Source: an uncultured Eubacteriales bacterium (GTDB lineage: Bacteria; Bacillota; Clostridia; Oscillospirales; Oscillospiraceae). From it: a stretch of DNA of 29,052 bases. Numbering within the stretch: position 1 is the stretch's first letter; every line of letters starts with the position of its first letter. The stretch is taken from NCBI GenBank assembly GCA_900545515.1, contig UQZA01000031.1, positions 1 to 29,052 of the forward strand, in the 5' to 3' direction. A model generated the notes under the pieces. The model was not told where the DNA came from, ran no database searches, and worked only from the letters and a program-made list of their open reading frames with translations. The translations under genes and the position numbers were made by a program. Shown here in pieces: positions 16,461 through 22,652 of the stretch.

Positions 16461-17295
16461 ATGGGTTGCACAGCTCCAGAATTTCACCCACCAACTCCCG
16501 GAACGTTTTCTGCTTTTCTGCCGGCATTCCTTCTACAAGGTGGGGCAGCCCGGTGAGGGAATCCGTCTGCCCCTGGCGCTTGCGCTCCCCGTCTTCTGTG
16601 GACGGTTCCGGAGACGGGTCCTTCCGATGGCGCATTCGGAGCTCCCGGTGCAGCTCCTGCTGGCACTGGGGCAGGGTGATTCCCAGGGCGTACTCCGTCC
16701 GGATCACCTGCTCCATCATCTCCGGCAGCCCCTGGTCCAAAGACGCCTGCTCCAGGCAGAACAGCCCGCTTCGGTATCCCAAATAACAGGCGTGGCGGAA
16801 GAATGCCCGCATCCATGCCTCCCAGGCGACGGTGACGGCGTCTACGTGGGTTCGGTCTGCCTCTCCCACCTGGGCGGCCAGGGTTTCTAGCAACTGCCCG
16901 GCCCGTTCCTTTGCCTTCCGGTATGCTGCGCTGACCCATGGGTTGCGCGGAGGCGTGCCATAGGCCGCCTCCTCCACCTCTTGGCGGAAGGGCTGCGCCC
17001 CGGCTTCCCGCCGGTAAAATTGCCGGAAGCAGAGGCAGAGCCCCCTGGGATAGCTGAACCAAAGAATCTGCTCCAGACACTGCCCATAGAGCCCCTCCGC
17101 CTCCTCCAGCGCCGCCTTTTGCTCTTCCGTTAGAATTTTCCCCAGAGCTTCCTTTCCCTGGTGATAATCCCGGTTGACACTTTCCTGGGCGGTCTCCTCC
17201 AGCTCTTGCCGGCAGTTGGTCAGGAGGGTCGAAGCCAGTTGAGGGGTGAGTATCTGCGTTTTTGCCTGATTGAACTGAGTCCTGATGTGAATCAT
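16459..17295 (-). CDS. Hypothetical helical protein
   Basis: A 278-residue soluble, mostly helical protein that I do not recognise. It has no signal peptide or membrane segment. There is a Gln/Glu/Leu-rich N-terminal third, a central aromatic and cysteine-containing part (around LCLCFRQFYRR and FFRHACYLGYRSGLFCLEQ), and a charged Arg/Glu/Lys/Pro tail. The frame is open to 17349, but AAGGAG (17308-17303 on the minus strand) stands 7 nt before ATG 17295 and only 1 nt before ATG 17301, so 17295 is the better start. It is convergent with ileS, sharing its terminator, and divergent from the XRE regulator, which may control it. No catalytic motif can be seen. Confidence 0.6.
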   Translation of the reverse strand: MIHIRTQFNQAKTQILTPQLASTLLTNCRQELEETAQESVNRDYHQGKEALGKILTEEQKAALEEAEGLYGQCLEQILWFSYPRGLCLCFRQFYRREAGAQPFRQEVEEAAYGTPPRNPWVSAAYRKAKERAGQLLETLAAQVGEADRTHVDAVTVAWEAWMRAFFRHACYLGYRSGLFCLEQASLDQGLPEMMEQVIRTEYALGITLPQCQQELHRELRMRHRKDPSPEPSTEDGERKRQGQTDSLTGLPHLVEGMPAEKQKTFRELVGEILELCNP

Positions 17296-17415
17296 CTGCA
17301 TGCTCCTTCTTTCTGTACTTCGTTCTTCCGAAGGGGAAATACGTTGCAAACAACTAAAAAACAGGAAGGGAATATAGTATCATATTGGCAGATATCAGAT
17401 GGGTAGGTGTGAAAA

Positions 17416-17742
17416 GTGAAAGATGTGTTAAGGGAAATTACCATGATTCGCTTGGAACGTGGCTGGTCCGAATACGAGCTGGCAAAAAATTCCGGAATCT
17501 CTCAGTCCACCATCTCGACCTGGTATCGAAAAAATCAGACACCGACGATCCAGACCCTGGATAAGGTGTGCAAGGGTTTTGGAATTACCCTGTCGCAGTT
17601 CTTTGCAGAAGGTGACGACTCCATCTTTCTCACCCAAGAACAAAAGGAAACGCTGGATAACTGGTCGGCTCTGAACCAAAAGCAACGGCAACTTGTAACA
17701 GAGCTACTGAAAAATATGTCTGTGCTCAGCTCGGCGCTTTGA
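17416..17742 (+). CDS. XRE-family helix-turn-helix regulator
   Basis: A 108-residue DNA-binding protein. Residues 5-62 form a lambda-repressor-like helix-turn-helix with YELAKNSGISQSTISTWYRK as helices 2 and 3, and the ending FGITLSQFFAEG is typical of the clostridial branch. The C-terminal part with EQKETLDNWSALNQKQRQLV is the short helical tail common to these regulators. It starts at GTG 17416 behind AGGTGTG. The 120-bp gap to the divergent unknown gene would hold both promoters, so it probably regulates itself and that neighbour. Target and signal are unknown. Confidence 0.85.
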   Translation: MKDVLREITMIRLERGWSEYELAKNSGISQSTISTWYRKNQTPTIQTLDKVCKGFGITLSQFFAEGDDSIFLTQEQKETLDNWSALNQKQRQLVTELLKNMSVLSSAL

Positions 17743-17991
17743 TTTCAAATCTGCTGTATATGACCTGCTTTTATTGTATCATATATCTTAAGAAAACGTT
17801 AGTTGGCCAAGACGTATAAAACACTTGCACTTAAATATAACGGCGGGTCTTCATAAATTCCTGAAAATCTTATAGTACTTGCGGCGCGCAGACCTGGGAA
17901 ACGCACTGGCGCCTGTAATCGATTTCTACCAAGACCATAAAATAATTTGCGCATCACTCTTGACACTACCCTTGTTCATTCAACCGGACAG
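17743..17991. other. AT-rich intergenic stretch without a recognised gene
   Basis: Between the XRE regulator and the terminators of the Fic gene I see no open frame with a plausible ribosome site and no RNA gene. Base composition drops clearly compared with the genes to the left, marking the start of the accessory island that extends to the tRNA-Ser gene. Confidence 0.5.
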
Positions 17992-18022
17992 AAAAAAGCC
18001 GCCCTGCTTCATGCAAGACGGC
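17992..18022 (-). terminator. Rho-independent terminator of the Fic gene
   Basis: On the minus strand GCCGTCTTGC (18022-18013) pairs with GCAGGGCGGC (18007-17998) through ten positions including two G-U pairs, loop ATGAA, followed by TTTTTT (17997-17992). A second hairpin (about 18029-18065, CAGAGC/GCTCTG plus ACAC/GTGT) lies between it and the fic stop. Confidence 0.8.
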
Positions 18023-18067
18023 CTGATGAAAAGACAGAGCCACACGATTGTGTTAGCTCTGCTTTCT

Positions 18068-18772
18068 CTATAACGTATGTCCGAACTCTTGTTGCATACG
18101 CGCTTTCATCCATACCATTGGAGCGCTTCGACTGCCGAAAAAGAATCGAACATTTTCTCTCTGCTCCGTCAGAGATACCGGCGTTGTAATCCGATCGAAC
18201 ATGCGATTGATCCCATCGTATTCACAGGCAAATGACTCTGCACTTACAGCCAACATTTCCTCTGCACAAACCAGGGAAAAGTCTACTCTGTACCCAGCAA
18301 CACCTGCGAGATACTCGATAAAGAGCCTCTGGGTTCGCCCGTTTCCCTCGCGGAATGGGTGAAGCACATTGACTTCGCTTAAATAATAAGCCAGCTTGTG
18401 AGGAACAGAAGCAGACGTATCAATGAAATAATGCTCTTGCGCCAGCTTTCCAAACAGATTTTCAGCGTAGGTTTCCAGATTCATACACAGGCAAAACTGA
18501 TTTCCTTTGGAAATGTTCACATGGCGGAGTTTCCCGGCCCAGTCATAGATATCCCCGAAAACAAAAGCATGGAGCTTTTGCAAATGCTGCAAATCAAAAT
18601 GTCCACCAATGGGACGGGCCTTTGCTGCCGCAAGGCGCAATGAAGTTATCTCACGCTCTGCCACAGACAGAGCCCCCGCATCCATAATGTTCAGCTTATT
18701 GATGAGTACATCGGAGTTAGGATAACAGTATTCCCGGCCCCATTCCTAGGAGTAGCTATAGTCTTTGTGCAT
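18068..18772 (-). pseudogene. Fic-domain toxin with in-frame amber stop at codon 9
   Basis: The Fic core is intact: HPFREGNGRTQR carries the catalytic His and the ATP-phosphate-binding arginines, after the GDIYDWAGKLR and GNQFC blocks typical of the family. Fic proteins transfer AMP to hydroxyl side chains of targets. The intact frame from ATG 18685 gives 205 residues, but the family N-terminus (EYCYPNSDVLINKLNI) is encoded upstream in the same frame. That frame reaches back to ATG 18772, 6 nt after AGAGGA, and is broken by one TAG at 18748-18746. So either the toxin is inactivated, a shorter protein starts at 18685 without the first helix, or the amber codon is read through. The reading frame overlaps the 3' end of the antitoxin gene by 17 bp, as in a normal toxin-antitoxin pair. 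Confidence 0.8.
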
Positions 18773-18950
18773 AGCCATTCCTCTGTGCCGGCACCGTATG
18801 CTTGCGCAGCAAGCTGCCAATGGTTTGCTCCAGAGAGGATGGCTCAGACAAGCACCTGCGGATTCTGCCCTTATCCTCTGCAGTCAGGGGGAGGCCTTCC
18901 ATGGCCATGGAGCTGTCCACCTCTCTGACGATTCTTTCGATTTCACTCAC
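18756..18950 (-). CDS. VbhA-like antitoxin of a Fic toxin
   Basis: A 64-residue protein with the inhibitory motif of class I Fic antitoxins, (S/T)-x3-E-(G/N), seen as Ser14-Met-Ala-Met-Glu18-Gly19. In the VbhA/VbhT type the Glu reaches into the Fic active site and blocks the gamma-phosphate position of ATP. A second helix (AEDKGRIRRCL) completes the domain. AAAGAGGG with an 8-nt spacer favours GTG 18950 over GTG 18959. It precedes and overlaps the toxin frame on the same strand. The antitoxin frame is undamaged while the toxin frame carries an amber stop. Confidence 0.8.
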   Translation of the reverse strand: MSEIERIVREVDSSMAMEGLPLTAEDKGRIRRCLSEPSSLEQTIGSLLRKHTVPAQRNGYAQRL

Positions 18951-18970
18951 TGTGCACACCCTCTTTCATA

Positions 18971-19009
18971 TAAATTATACCATAAAGCGCAGCGGAATGG
19001 TATAATTTA
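18971..19009. promoter_or_regulatory. 13-bp inverted repeat over the antitoxin promoter
   Basis: TAAATTATACCAT (18971-18983) is the exact reverse complement of 18997-19009, with a 13-bp spacer. Each arm contains a TATAAT -10 hexamer, one per strand. The minus-strand copy lies about 20 bp before the antitoxin start and is its likely promoter. The layout suggests a repressor operator on that promoter. Confidence 0.6.
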
Positions 19010-19092
19010 GCCATATTTTCCGGTTCTGCCCGGAGGGCAGGAGGAAAATGGCAATTTGTCAAGTATAATAGCCGCTTTGCGGCTATTATACT
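19010..19092. repeat. Two further palindromes upstream of the toxin-antitoxin unit
   Basis: ATTTTCC (19015-19021) pairs with GGAAAAT (19043-19049) around an inner CTGCCC/GGGCAG hairpin (19026-19031/19035-19040), with GCCA/TGGC outside. Next, AGTATAATAGCCGC (19062-19075) pairs perfectly with 19079-19092 over a 3-nt loop. No gene overlaps them. They resemble ends of a small mobile element, but no target duplication was identified. The following 225 bp up to 19317 hold no gene that I can support. Confidence 0.5.
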
Positions 19093-19317
19093 ACACATTC
19101 CAGCCAAAATCAATTTGCATTGTATGGGCATTGGCGTTCTATCCATTGCTGTTCTCCTTTGCGGTGTTTATAGAGGAGATGAGAATTCTACGAATAGAGC
19201 CGCAGTCCTGTAATAGACTTTTGAATTTATCACCGGATAGTATATTTGATTTTAGTGAAATTTCAATCTAGTTTTGCACAAATAATACCACAACACTATA
19301 GTGCTTTCAAAAAAATC

Positions 19318-19469
19318 GCGCAAAGCGCAATGAAATCCGAGCGCCCTCGGATGAAATCTGTTTCACAGATGAAATGAAATCCACCCATCTGCTGCGCACA
19401 GCGGATTTCATCTCCGCGGGAGATTTCATCAGCAAAGCTGATTTTGCCCACCCAATAGGGTGGATTTCG
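19318..19469. repeat. Array of seven short hairpins separated by GATGAAATC units
   Basis: Seven stems of 4-8 bp follow one another: 19318-19328, 19336-19351, 19356-19370, 19387-19406, 19410-19424, 19428-19442 and 19448-19463. Between them ATGAAATC or GATGAAATC recurs in the left half (19330, 19350, 19368 and 19374) and as its complement GATTTCATC in the right half (19404, 19422, then GATTTC at 19463). The array is thus roughly mirror-symmetric around the central hairpin. ATGAAATCCACCC on the left also matches GGGTGGATTTC on the right in inverted form. Stem sequences all differ while the linkers are kept. Class unknown to me. Confidence 0.75.
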
Positions 19470-19471
19470 TT

Positions 19472-19515
19472 AAAAAGAAACAGCTTTTGTCCGGTGGACA
19501 AAGGCTGTTCCTTTT
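19472..19515 (-). terminator. Terminator of the tRNA-Ser gene
   Basis: A 20-position stem (19515-19496 with 19492-19473 on the minus strand, one G-U and one mismatch) with loop ACC, followed by TTTTT. It begins 1 bp after the CCA end of the tRNA. Confidence 0.85.
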
Positions 19516-19516
19516 C

Positions 19517-19607
19517 TGGCGGAGATGGAGGGATTTGAACCCCCGCACGCCTTTCGGCGCCTATCGGATTTCGAATCCGAACCCTTCAGCCACTTGGGTA
19601 CATCTCC
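19517..19607 (-). tRNA. tRNA-Ser(CGA)
   Basis: The acceptor stem GGAGATG pairs with CATCTCC, followed by discriminator G and an encoded CCA (19519-19517). The anticodon stem TCGGA/TCCGA encloses the loop TTCGAAA, so the anticodon is CGA (19573-19571), reading UCG. A long variable arm (GCGCC/GGCGT-type) marks a class II tRNA, and the T-arm holds GGTTCAAATCC. It is a 91-nt serine tRNA, with the accessory island directly downstream. Confidence 0.96.
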
Positions 19608-19645
19608 ACATGGTTCTTTCTCATTGAGCTAAGGGCGCTTCTCCT

Positions 19646-19674
19646 ATTATAGCAGGACGCTTCCCAAAAAGCAA
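19646..19674 (-). promoter_or_regulatory. Promoter of tRNA-Ser
   Basis: On the minus strand TTGCTT (19674-19669), 17 bp, TATAAT (19651-19646), with TGC in front of the -10. Transcription would begin about 32 nt before the mature 5' end. The remaining 19675-19761 stretch shows no gene. Confidence 0.75.
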
Positions 19675-19761
19675 ATCTTTTTTATGGTGCAATCACGGCA
19701 AAAGCATTTCTCTTTCCCCGGCGGGTAAAGAGGTAGGTGTATGGCGCCATGGGATCTTTTC

Positions 19762-19858
19762 GTCTGCCAGTGGCAGGTGACGTTACAATTCCAGGTGGCC
19801 GCTGCCGTCCTGATGGTACGGTCCCACCTGAACCTGGAATGGACTTGCCAAGGCAGAC
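19762..19858. repeat. 97-bp nested inverted repeat after the metallophosphoesterase gene
   Basis: Three arm pairs nest in order: GTCTGCC (19762-19768) with GGCAGAC (19852-19858), TGGCA (19771-19775) with TGCCA (19846-19850), and ATTCCAGGT (19788-19796) with ACCTGGAAT (19832-19840). The outer arm reaches the first base of the stop codon of the minus-strand gene. There is no clear T-run, so it is a structured 3' element rather than a plain terminator. Confidence 0.6.
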
Positions 19859-20673
19859 TATCCGGAGACCAGAGTGAGCATAGGCATTTCCGGCCCGTTG
19901 AACAGGCGGAAGCCGCCGGGGTTGTTGCCCAGTCCCCGGCTGACCACCAGGGTTGCCCCCTGGACCTGGTAGACGCCGGCGTCATACCGGGGGAAGAGGC
20001 CCCGGCCGGCATCAGCCAGACCGCCCACCAGAGGCAGGCGGACCAGCCCTCCGTGGCCGTGGCCGGAGAGAATCAGGTCTGCACCCAGGGGCCCCCAAAC
20101 CTGGGGCTCCGTGTTCCGGTGGTAAAGGAGAATGGTAAACCGGTCCTGAGGCATCCCGGCAAAGACAGATTCTGGCGAGGCTTGGTCTGCCGGCCCGTTG
20201 GGGTCCTGAATGCCTGCCAGGGTAATGGACGCCCCCTGACGCTCCAAAGTGACCCAGCGGTGATCCAGGAGGATGGCCCCAGCTTCCTCCATTTGAGCCC
20301 AGACCTCCCGGCGGCCCTCTACGGTCCATTCGTGGTTGCCGGACACGTAATAGACAGGCGCCATCCGGCACAGGGACCGAATGGCCGGTATGACCTGCTC
20401 CAAATGGGTGTCCCGGTCAAACAGATCGCCGGAGATGGCAATGAGGTCTGCACCAGCGGCGGCCCGGGCCAGGGTCTGCCCCCCATCTTCCAGAAATGCG
20501 CCGTGGAGATCGGTGATGAGGGCAATTTTCAGGCCGGAGAAGGCCTCCGGCAGGCCGGGGCAGGAAAGGGCATAGGCGGTTACCTGTATGCGCCCTGCTC
20601 CCAGCAGATCCAATACTACAGCCAGAGCCGCCGCAGTGAGAGCGGCCCGGCTCCATTGTTTCCAACTTCCCAT
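19858..20673 (-). CDS. Membrane-anchored metallophosphoesterase, YkuE/YaeI type
   Basis: A 271-residue calcineurin-like phosphoesterase. The N-terminal hydrophobic helix (about residues 9-24) anchors it, and the two-metal site follows in order: Asp55-Leu-His57-Gly, Gly82-Asp83, Gly112-Asn113-His114-Glu115, and GHGHGG at 204-209. The family is close to UDP-diacylglucosamine/lipid phosphodiesterases and YkuE-type enzymes; the substrate cannot be deduced. GGAGGGG about 7 nt ahead sets ATG 20673. It follows the AI-2E-family gene on the same strand after 84 bp, and that gap holds a hairpin that pairs with this ribosome site. Confidence 0.9.
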   Translation of the reverse strand: MGSWKQWSRAALTAAALAVVLDLLGAGRIQVTAYALSCPGLPEAFSGLKIALITDLHGAFLEDGGQTLARAAAGADLIAISGDLFDRDTHLEQVIPAIRSLCRMAPVYYVSGNHEWTVEGRREVWAQMEEAGAILLDHRWVTLERQGASITLAGIQDPNGPADQASPESVFAGMPQDRFTILLYHRNTEPQVWGPLGADLILSGHGHGGLVRLPLVGGLADAGRGLFPRYDAGVYQVQGATLVVSRGLGNNPGGFRLFNGPEMPMLTLVSG

Positions 20674-20678
20674 GTCAA

Positions 20679-20726
20679 TCCCCTCCGCTTTCAGTATAGT
20701 CCACAGGGGACAGAAAACGGAGGGGA
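20679..20726 (-). promoter_or_regulatory. Hairpin covering the ribosome site of the metallophosphoesterase
   Basis: TCCCCTCCG (20726-20718 on the minus strand) pairs with CGGAGGGGA (20687-20679), extended by four more pairs after one mismatch. The 3' arm is the Shine-Dalgarno sequence. The structure would exist only in transcripts reading through from the upstream AI-2E-family gene. A TATACT within the loop could start a transcript without the masking arm. Confidence 0.5.
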
Positions 20727-20757
20727 ATTTTGTGTGTGAAGAAAAATCAAGGGGGCG

Positions 20758-21939
20758 CTATCCTTTTTCCTCCTGGGAGGAGATTTCCTGAACGCCGTCG
20801 GTGGTGATGGCGATCCCCCGCTTTTTCAGACGGTGACTGACGTTCAGCCGGAGGAGGGAATACACCACAGAGGTCAGAGGGATGAAAAACAGCATACCCA
20901 CAATGCCAAACAGCTTGCCGCCTACGAAGACGGAGACCAGAATCCAGATGGCGGGAAGGCCCACAGAGCTACCCACCACCTTGGGGTAAATCAGCTGCCC
21001 CTCCAGCTGCTGCAGCACCAGGAAGGTGATAAGGAAGATGAGCGCCTGCATGGGACTGACAATCACGATGAGCAGCATCCCCACCAGACAGCCTAGGAAA
21101 GCTCCCACGTAGGGAATGAGGGCCATAAAGGCGATGAACACGCTAATGACCAGGGAGTAGGGCAGCCCCAGGATGCTCATTACAAGGAAGAACATCACGC
21201 CCAAAATCACCGCCTCCACGCACTGCCCGGAGATGAAGCTGGAGAAGGTTTGATTGGTGAGGACGGCAACCTCTGAAATCTTATCTGCGTATTTCCTCCC
21301 TACGTAAGCATACAGCACGCTGCGCACCTGACTGAGGAGCTTTTTCTTATTGGAGAGGATGTAGATGGAAATGACGAAGCCGGTGATGGTAATGGTGAGA
21401 ACCGAAGCCACGGAGGAGACGGCGGTGAGGGAGGTTTGAATGATCTGGGCATAATTCTCCCAGACCTTGGTGAGCAGGGGACCCAGGTCAAAGTTGGAAA
21501 ACAGCTGCTCCAGCTGTTGGGTGTTGATGTTATGGGACTGTAAAAAGGCAATCAGCCTGGGCCAGGCGGCTTCTGCCGAGCTGATGATGCCGGGAATGGT
21601 CTCCACCAACTGGGGAATTACAATATACAGCACCAGAAAAATCAAGAGGAAGCCGCCCACATAGGTGACAATCAGGCTGATCACCTCATTGGCCCGCTCT
21701 CGGACCTTCCACCGGCGCTTAGTTTGCAGCCGGAGGAGGAGCTTCTCCAGGCCCCGCATGGGGACGTTGAGGAAAAAGGCCAGAATGGCTCCTACAATCA
21801 AGGGCTGCAGCAGGTCAGTGAGGAAATGAAAGACGGAGCCAATGACGCTCAGGTGATTGATGAGGGCGTAGAGTCCCACGGCAAAAGCAATGAGCCCCAT
21901 GGCTTGGGTATATCTGGTTTTTGGCTTTTTTGGCAGCAT
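20758..21939 (-). CDS. AI-2E/PerM-family membrane transporter
   Basis: A 393-residue polytopic membrane protein with the AI-2E transporter family layout: two hydrophobic segments near the N-terminus, a long segment pair around residue 100, a soluble loop, and four or five segments in the C-terminal half. It contains the family-typical PYVGAFLG-like turn (ALIPYVGAFLGC) and the loop ILQQLEGQLIYPKVVG-like block (VLQQLEGQLIYPKVVG). Members export autoinducer-2 or act as sodium/proton exchangers; function varies. The frame is open to ATG 21981, but that codon is only 8 bp from the -10 box, so ATG 21939 behind CGGGG is preferred. It is probably cotranscribed with the metallophosphoesterase. Confidence 0.9.
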   Translation of the reverse strand: MLPKKPKTRYTQAMGLIAFAVGLYALINHLSVIGSVFHFLTDLLQPLIVGAILAFFLNVPMRGLEKLLLRLQTKRRWKVRERANEVISLIVTYVGGFLLIFLVLYIVIPQLVETIPGIISSAEAAWPRLIAFLQSHNINTQQLEQLFSNFDLGPLLTKVWENYAQIIQTSLTAVSSVASVLTITITGFVISIYILSNKKKLLSQVRSVLYAYVGRKYADKISEVAVLTNQTFSSFISGQCVEAVILGVMFFLVMSILGLPYSLVISVFIAFMALIPYVGAFLGCLVGMLLIVIVSPMQALIFLITFLVLQQLEGQLIYPKVVGSSVGLPAIWILVSVFVGGKLFGIVGMLFFIPLTSVVYSLLRLNVSHRLKKRGIAITTDGVQEISSQEEKG

Positions 21940-21989
21940 CCTGTTTCCCCGCTTCCCGGACCGGAACGGTCCAACGTTCATTCTTCTCT

Positions 21990-22018
21990 ATTATAGCACA
22001 AAACCCGAAATCCGGTCA
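21990..22018 (-). promoter_or_regulatory. Extended -10 promoter of the AI-2E-family gene
   Basis: TATAAT (21995-21990 on the minus strand) preceded by TGC, with a weak TGACCG 17 bp upstream. It places the transcript start near 21982 and supports the downstream start codon at 21939. Confidence 0.5.
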
Positions 22019-22048
22019 GGCTTTGTCAGAAAAATTTATAAATTATTC

Positions 22049-22095
22049 ATGCTTTCCCCGGCGGGGACTGTCTCAAACCATGCTGGGGAAAGCAT
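22049..22095 (-). terminator. Terminator-like hairpin after the thioesterase gene
   Basis: ATGCTTTCCCC (22095-22085 on the minus strand) pairs perfectly with GGGGAAAGCAT (22059-22049), and an AT-rich tract with TTTTT follows. The first arm begins within the thioesterase stop codon. It also separates that gene from the AI-2E promoter. Confidence 0.6.
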
Positions 22096-22481
22096 CACAG
22101 CTTTTCGTATGTCTTTTCCAAGAAACGCTGAGCGGTTACCAAGGCCCGCTGGTGGGTGGCGCGGCCGATTTCCCCGGCTTCGTCAAAAGCGGTCACCTGG
22201 AAGGTGATGATTTTCCCGGAGATGCCGGTGACCTCCGCCTCTGCCCGGACCTCCAGCCCCACAGGGGTGGCGGAGGTGTGGGCCAGATCCAGGGCGATGC
22301 CCACAGAGGTCTGCCCCTCCTCAAGAGCCGGAGCAATGGCTTCACAGGCTGCGCCCTCCATAAGGGCTGCCATGCAGGGGGTGGCATAGACCAAAAGGTC
22401 GCCGGAACCCACTTCCAAGGCGGTGTCTGACCGCTCCACCAAGGTGGAGGCAGTCCCTTTCATGCCGATTGTAAGATCCAT
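22095..22481 (-). CDS. Hotdog-fold acyl-CoA thioesterase, FlK-like
   Basis: A 128-residue single hotdog domain like the fluoroacetyl-CoA thioesterase family. Typical blocks are the VGSGDLLVYATPCMAALMEGAA stretch split over residues 24-45, where the Thr and Glu of the active site lie, then VGIALDLAHTSATPVGLEV with the conserved His, and THQRALV near the end. The family hydrolyses small acyl-CoA esters; most members are housecleaning enzymes of unknown substrate, and fluoroacetate resistance is not implied here. The frame extends to 22562, but AAAGGA stands 10 nt before ATG 22481 and the upstream residues do not match. It has its own consensus promoter, divergent from pncB. Confidence 0.85.
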   Translation of the reverse strand: MDLTIGMKGTASTLVERSDTALEVGSGDLLVYATPCMAALMEGAACEAIAPALEEGQTSVGIALDLAHTSATPVGLEVRAEAEVTGISGKIITFQVTAFDEAGEIGRATHQRALVTAQRFLEKTYEKL

Positions 22482-22533
22482 AATTGCAGCATCCTTTCTG
22501 ATGAGGGCCCTGTGAGGCCCCGGTTGCCCTTTG

Positions 22534-22562
22534 ATCATACAGTCCACTTGGACAAATGTCAA
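22534..22562 (-). promoter_or_regulatory. Consensus promoter of the thioesterase gene
   Basis: On the minus strand TTGACA (22562-22557), 17 bp, TATGAT (22539-22534). The spacer contains GTCCA-CT-TGGAC, a small palindrome that could be an operator. Confidence 0.75.
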
Positions 22563-22573
22563 CGAAAAGGAGG

Positions 22574-22602
22574 TTGCACTTTTGGAGAAAAAGGCATATA
22601 AT
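22574..22602 (+). promoter_or_regulatory. Consensus promoter of pncB
   Basis: TTGCAC (22574-22579), 17 bp, TATAAT (22597-22602). The transcript would start near 22609, about 44 nt before the pncB ATG. It stands 11 bp from the divergent thioesterase promoter. Confidence 0.8.
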
Positions 22603-22652
22603 CAGGACAATTAAATCGGCCTTCTTCAGGAGGCCCCATGTGAGGTGCCGGT

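Noticed and set aside
17416..18772. XRE regulator as part of the toxin-antitoxin operon
   Set aside because: It is on the opposite strand, with terminators and 300 bp between, and the toxin already has its own antitoxin.
18943..19146. A 67-codon minus-strand frame upstream of the antitoxin
   Set aside because: It runs through three palindromes, has no ribosome site and no recognisable features.
19318..19469. CRISPR array
   Set aside because: The repeated unit is only 8-9 bp, it changes orientation, spacing is irregular, and no cas gene is present.
19741..20739. A 332-codon plus-strand frame across the metallophosphoesterase
   Set aside because: The opposite strand encodes all metal-binding motifs of a real enzyme. 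This frame has shadow composition.
22095..22481. Fluoroacetate resistance gene
   Set aside because: The fold is like FlK, but most relatives have other substrates and no fluorine-related gene is nearby.
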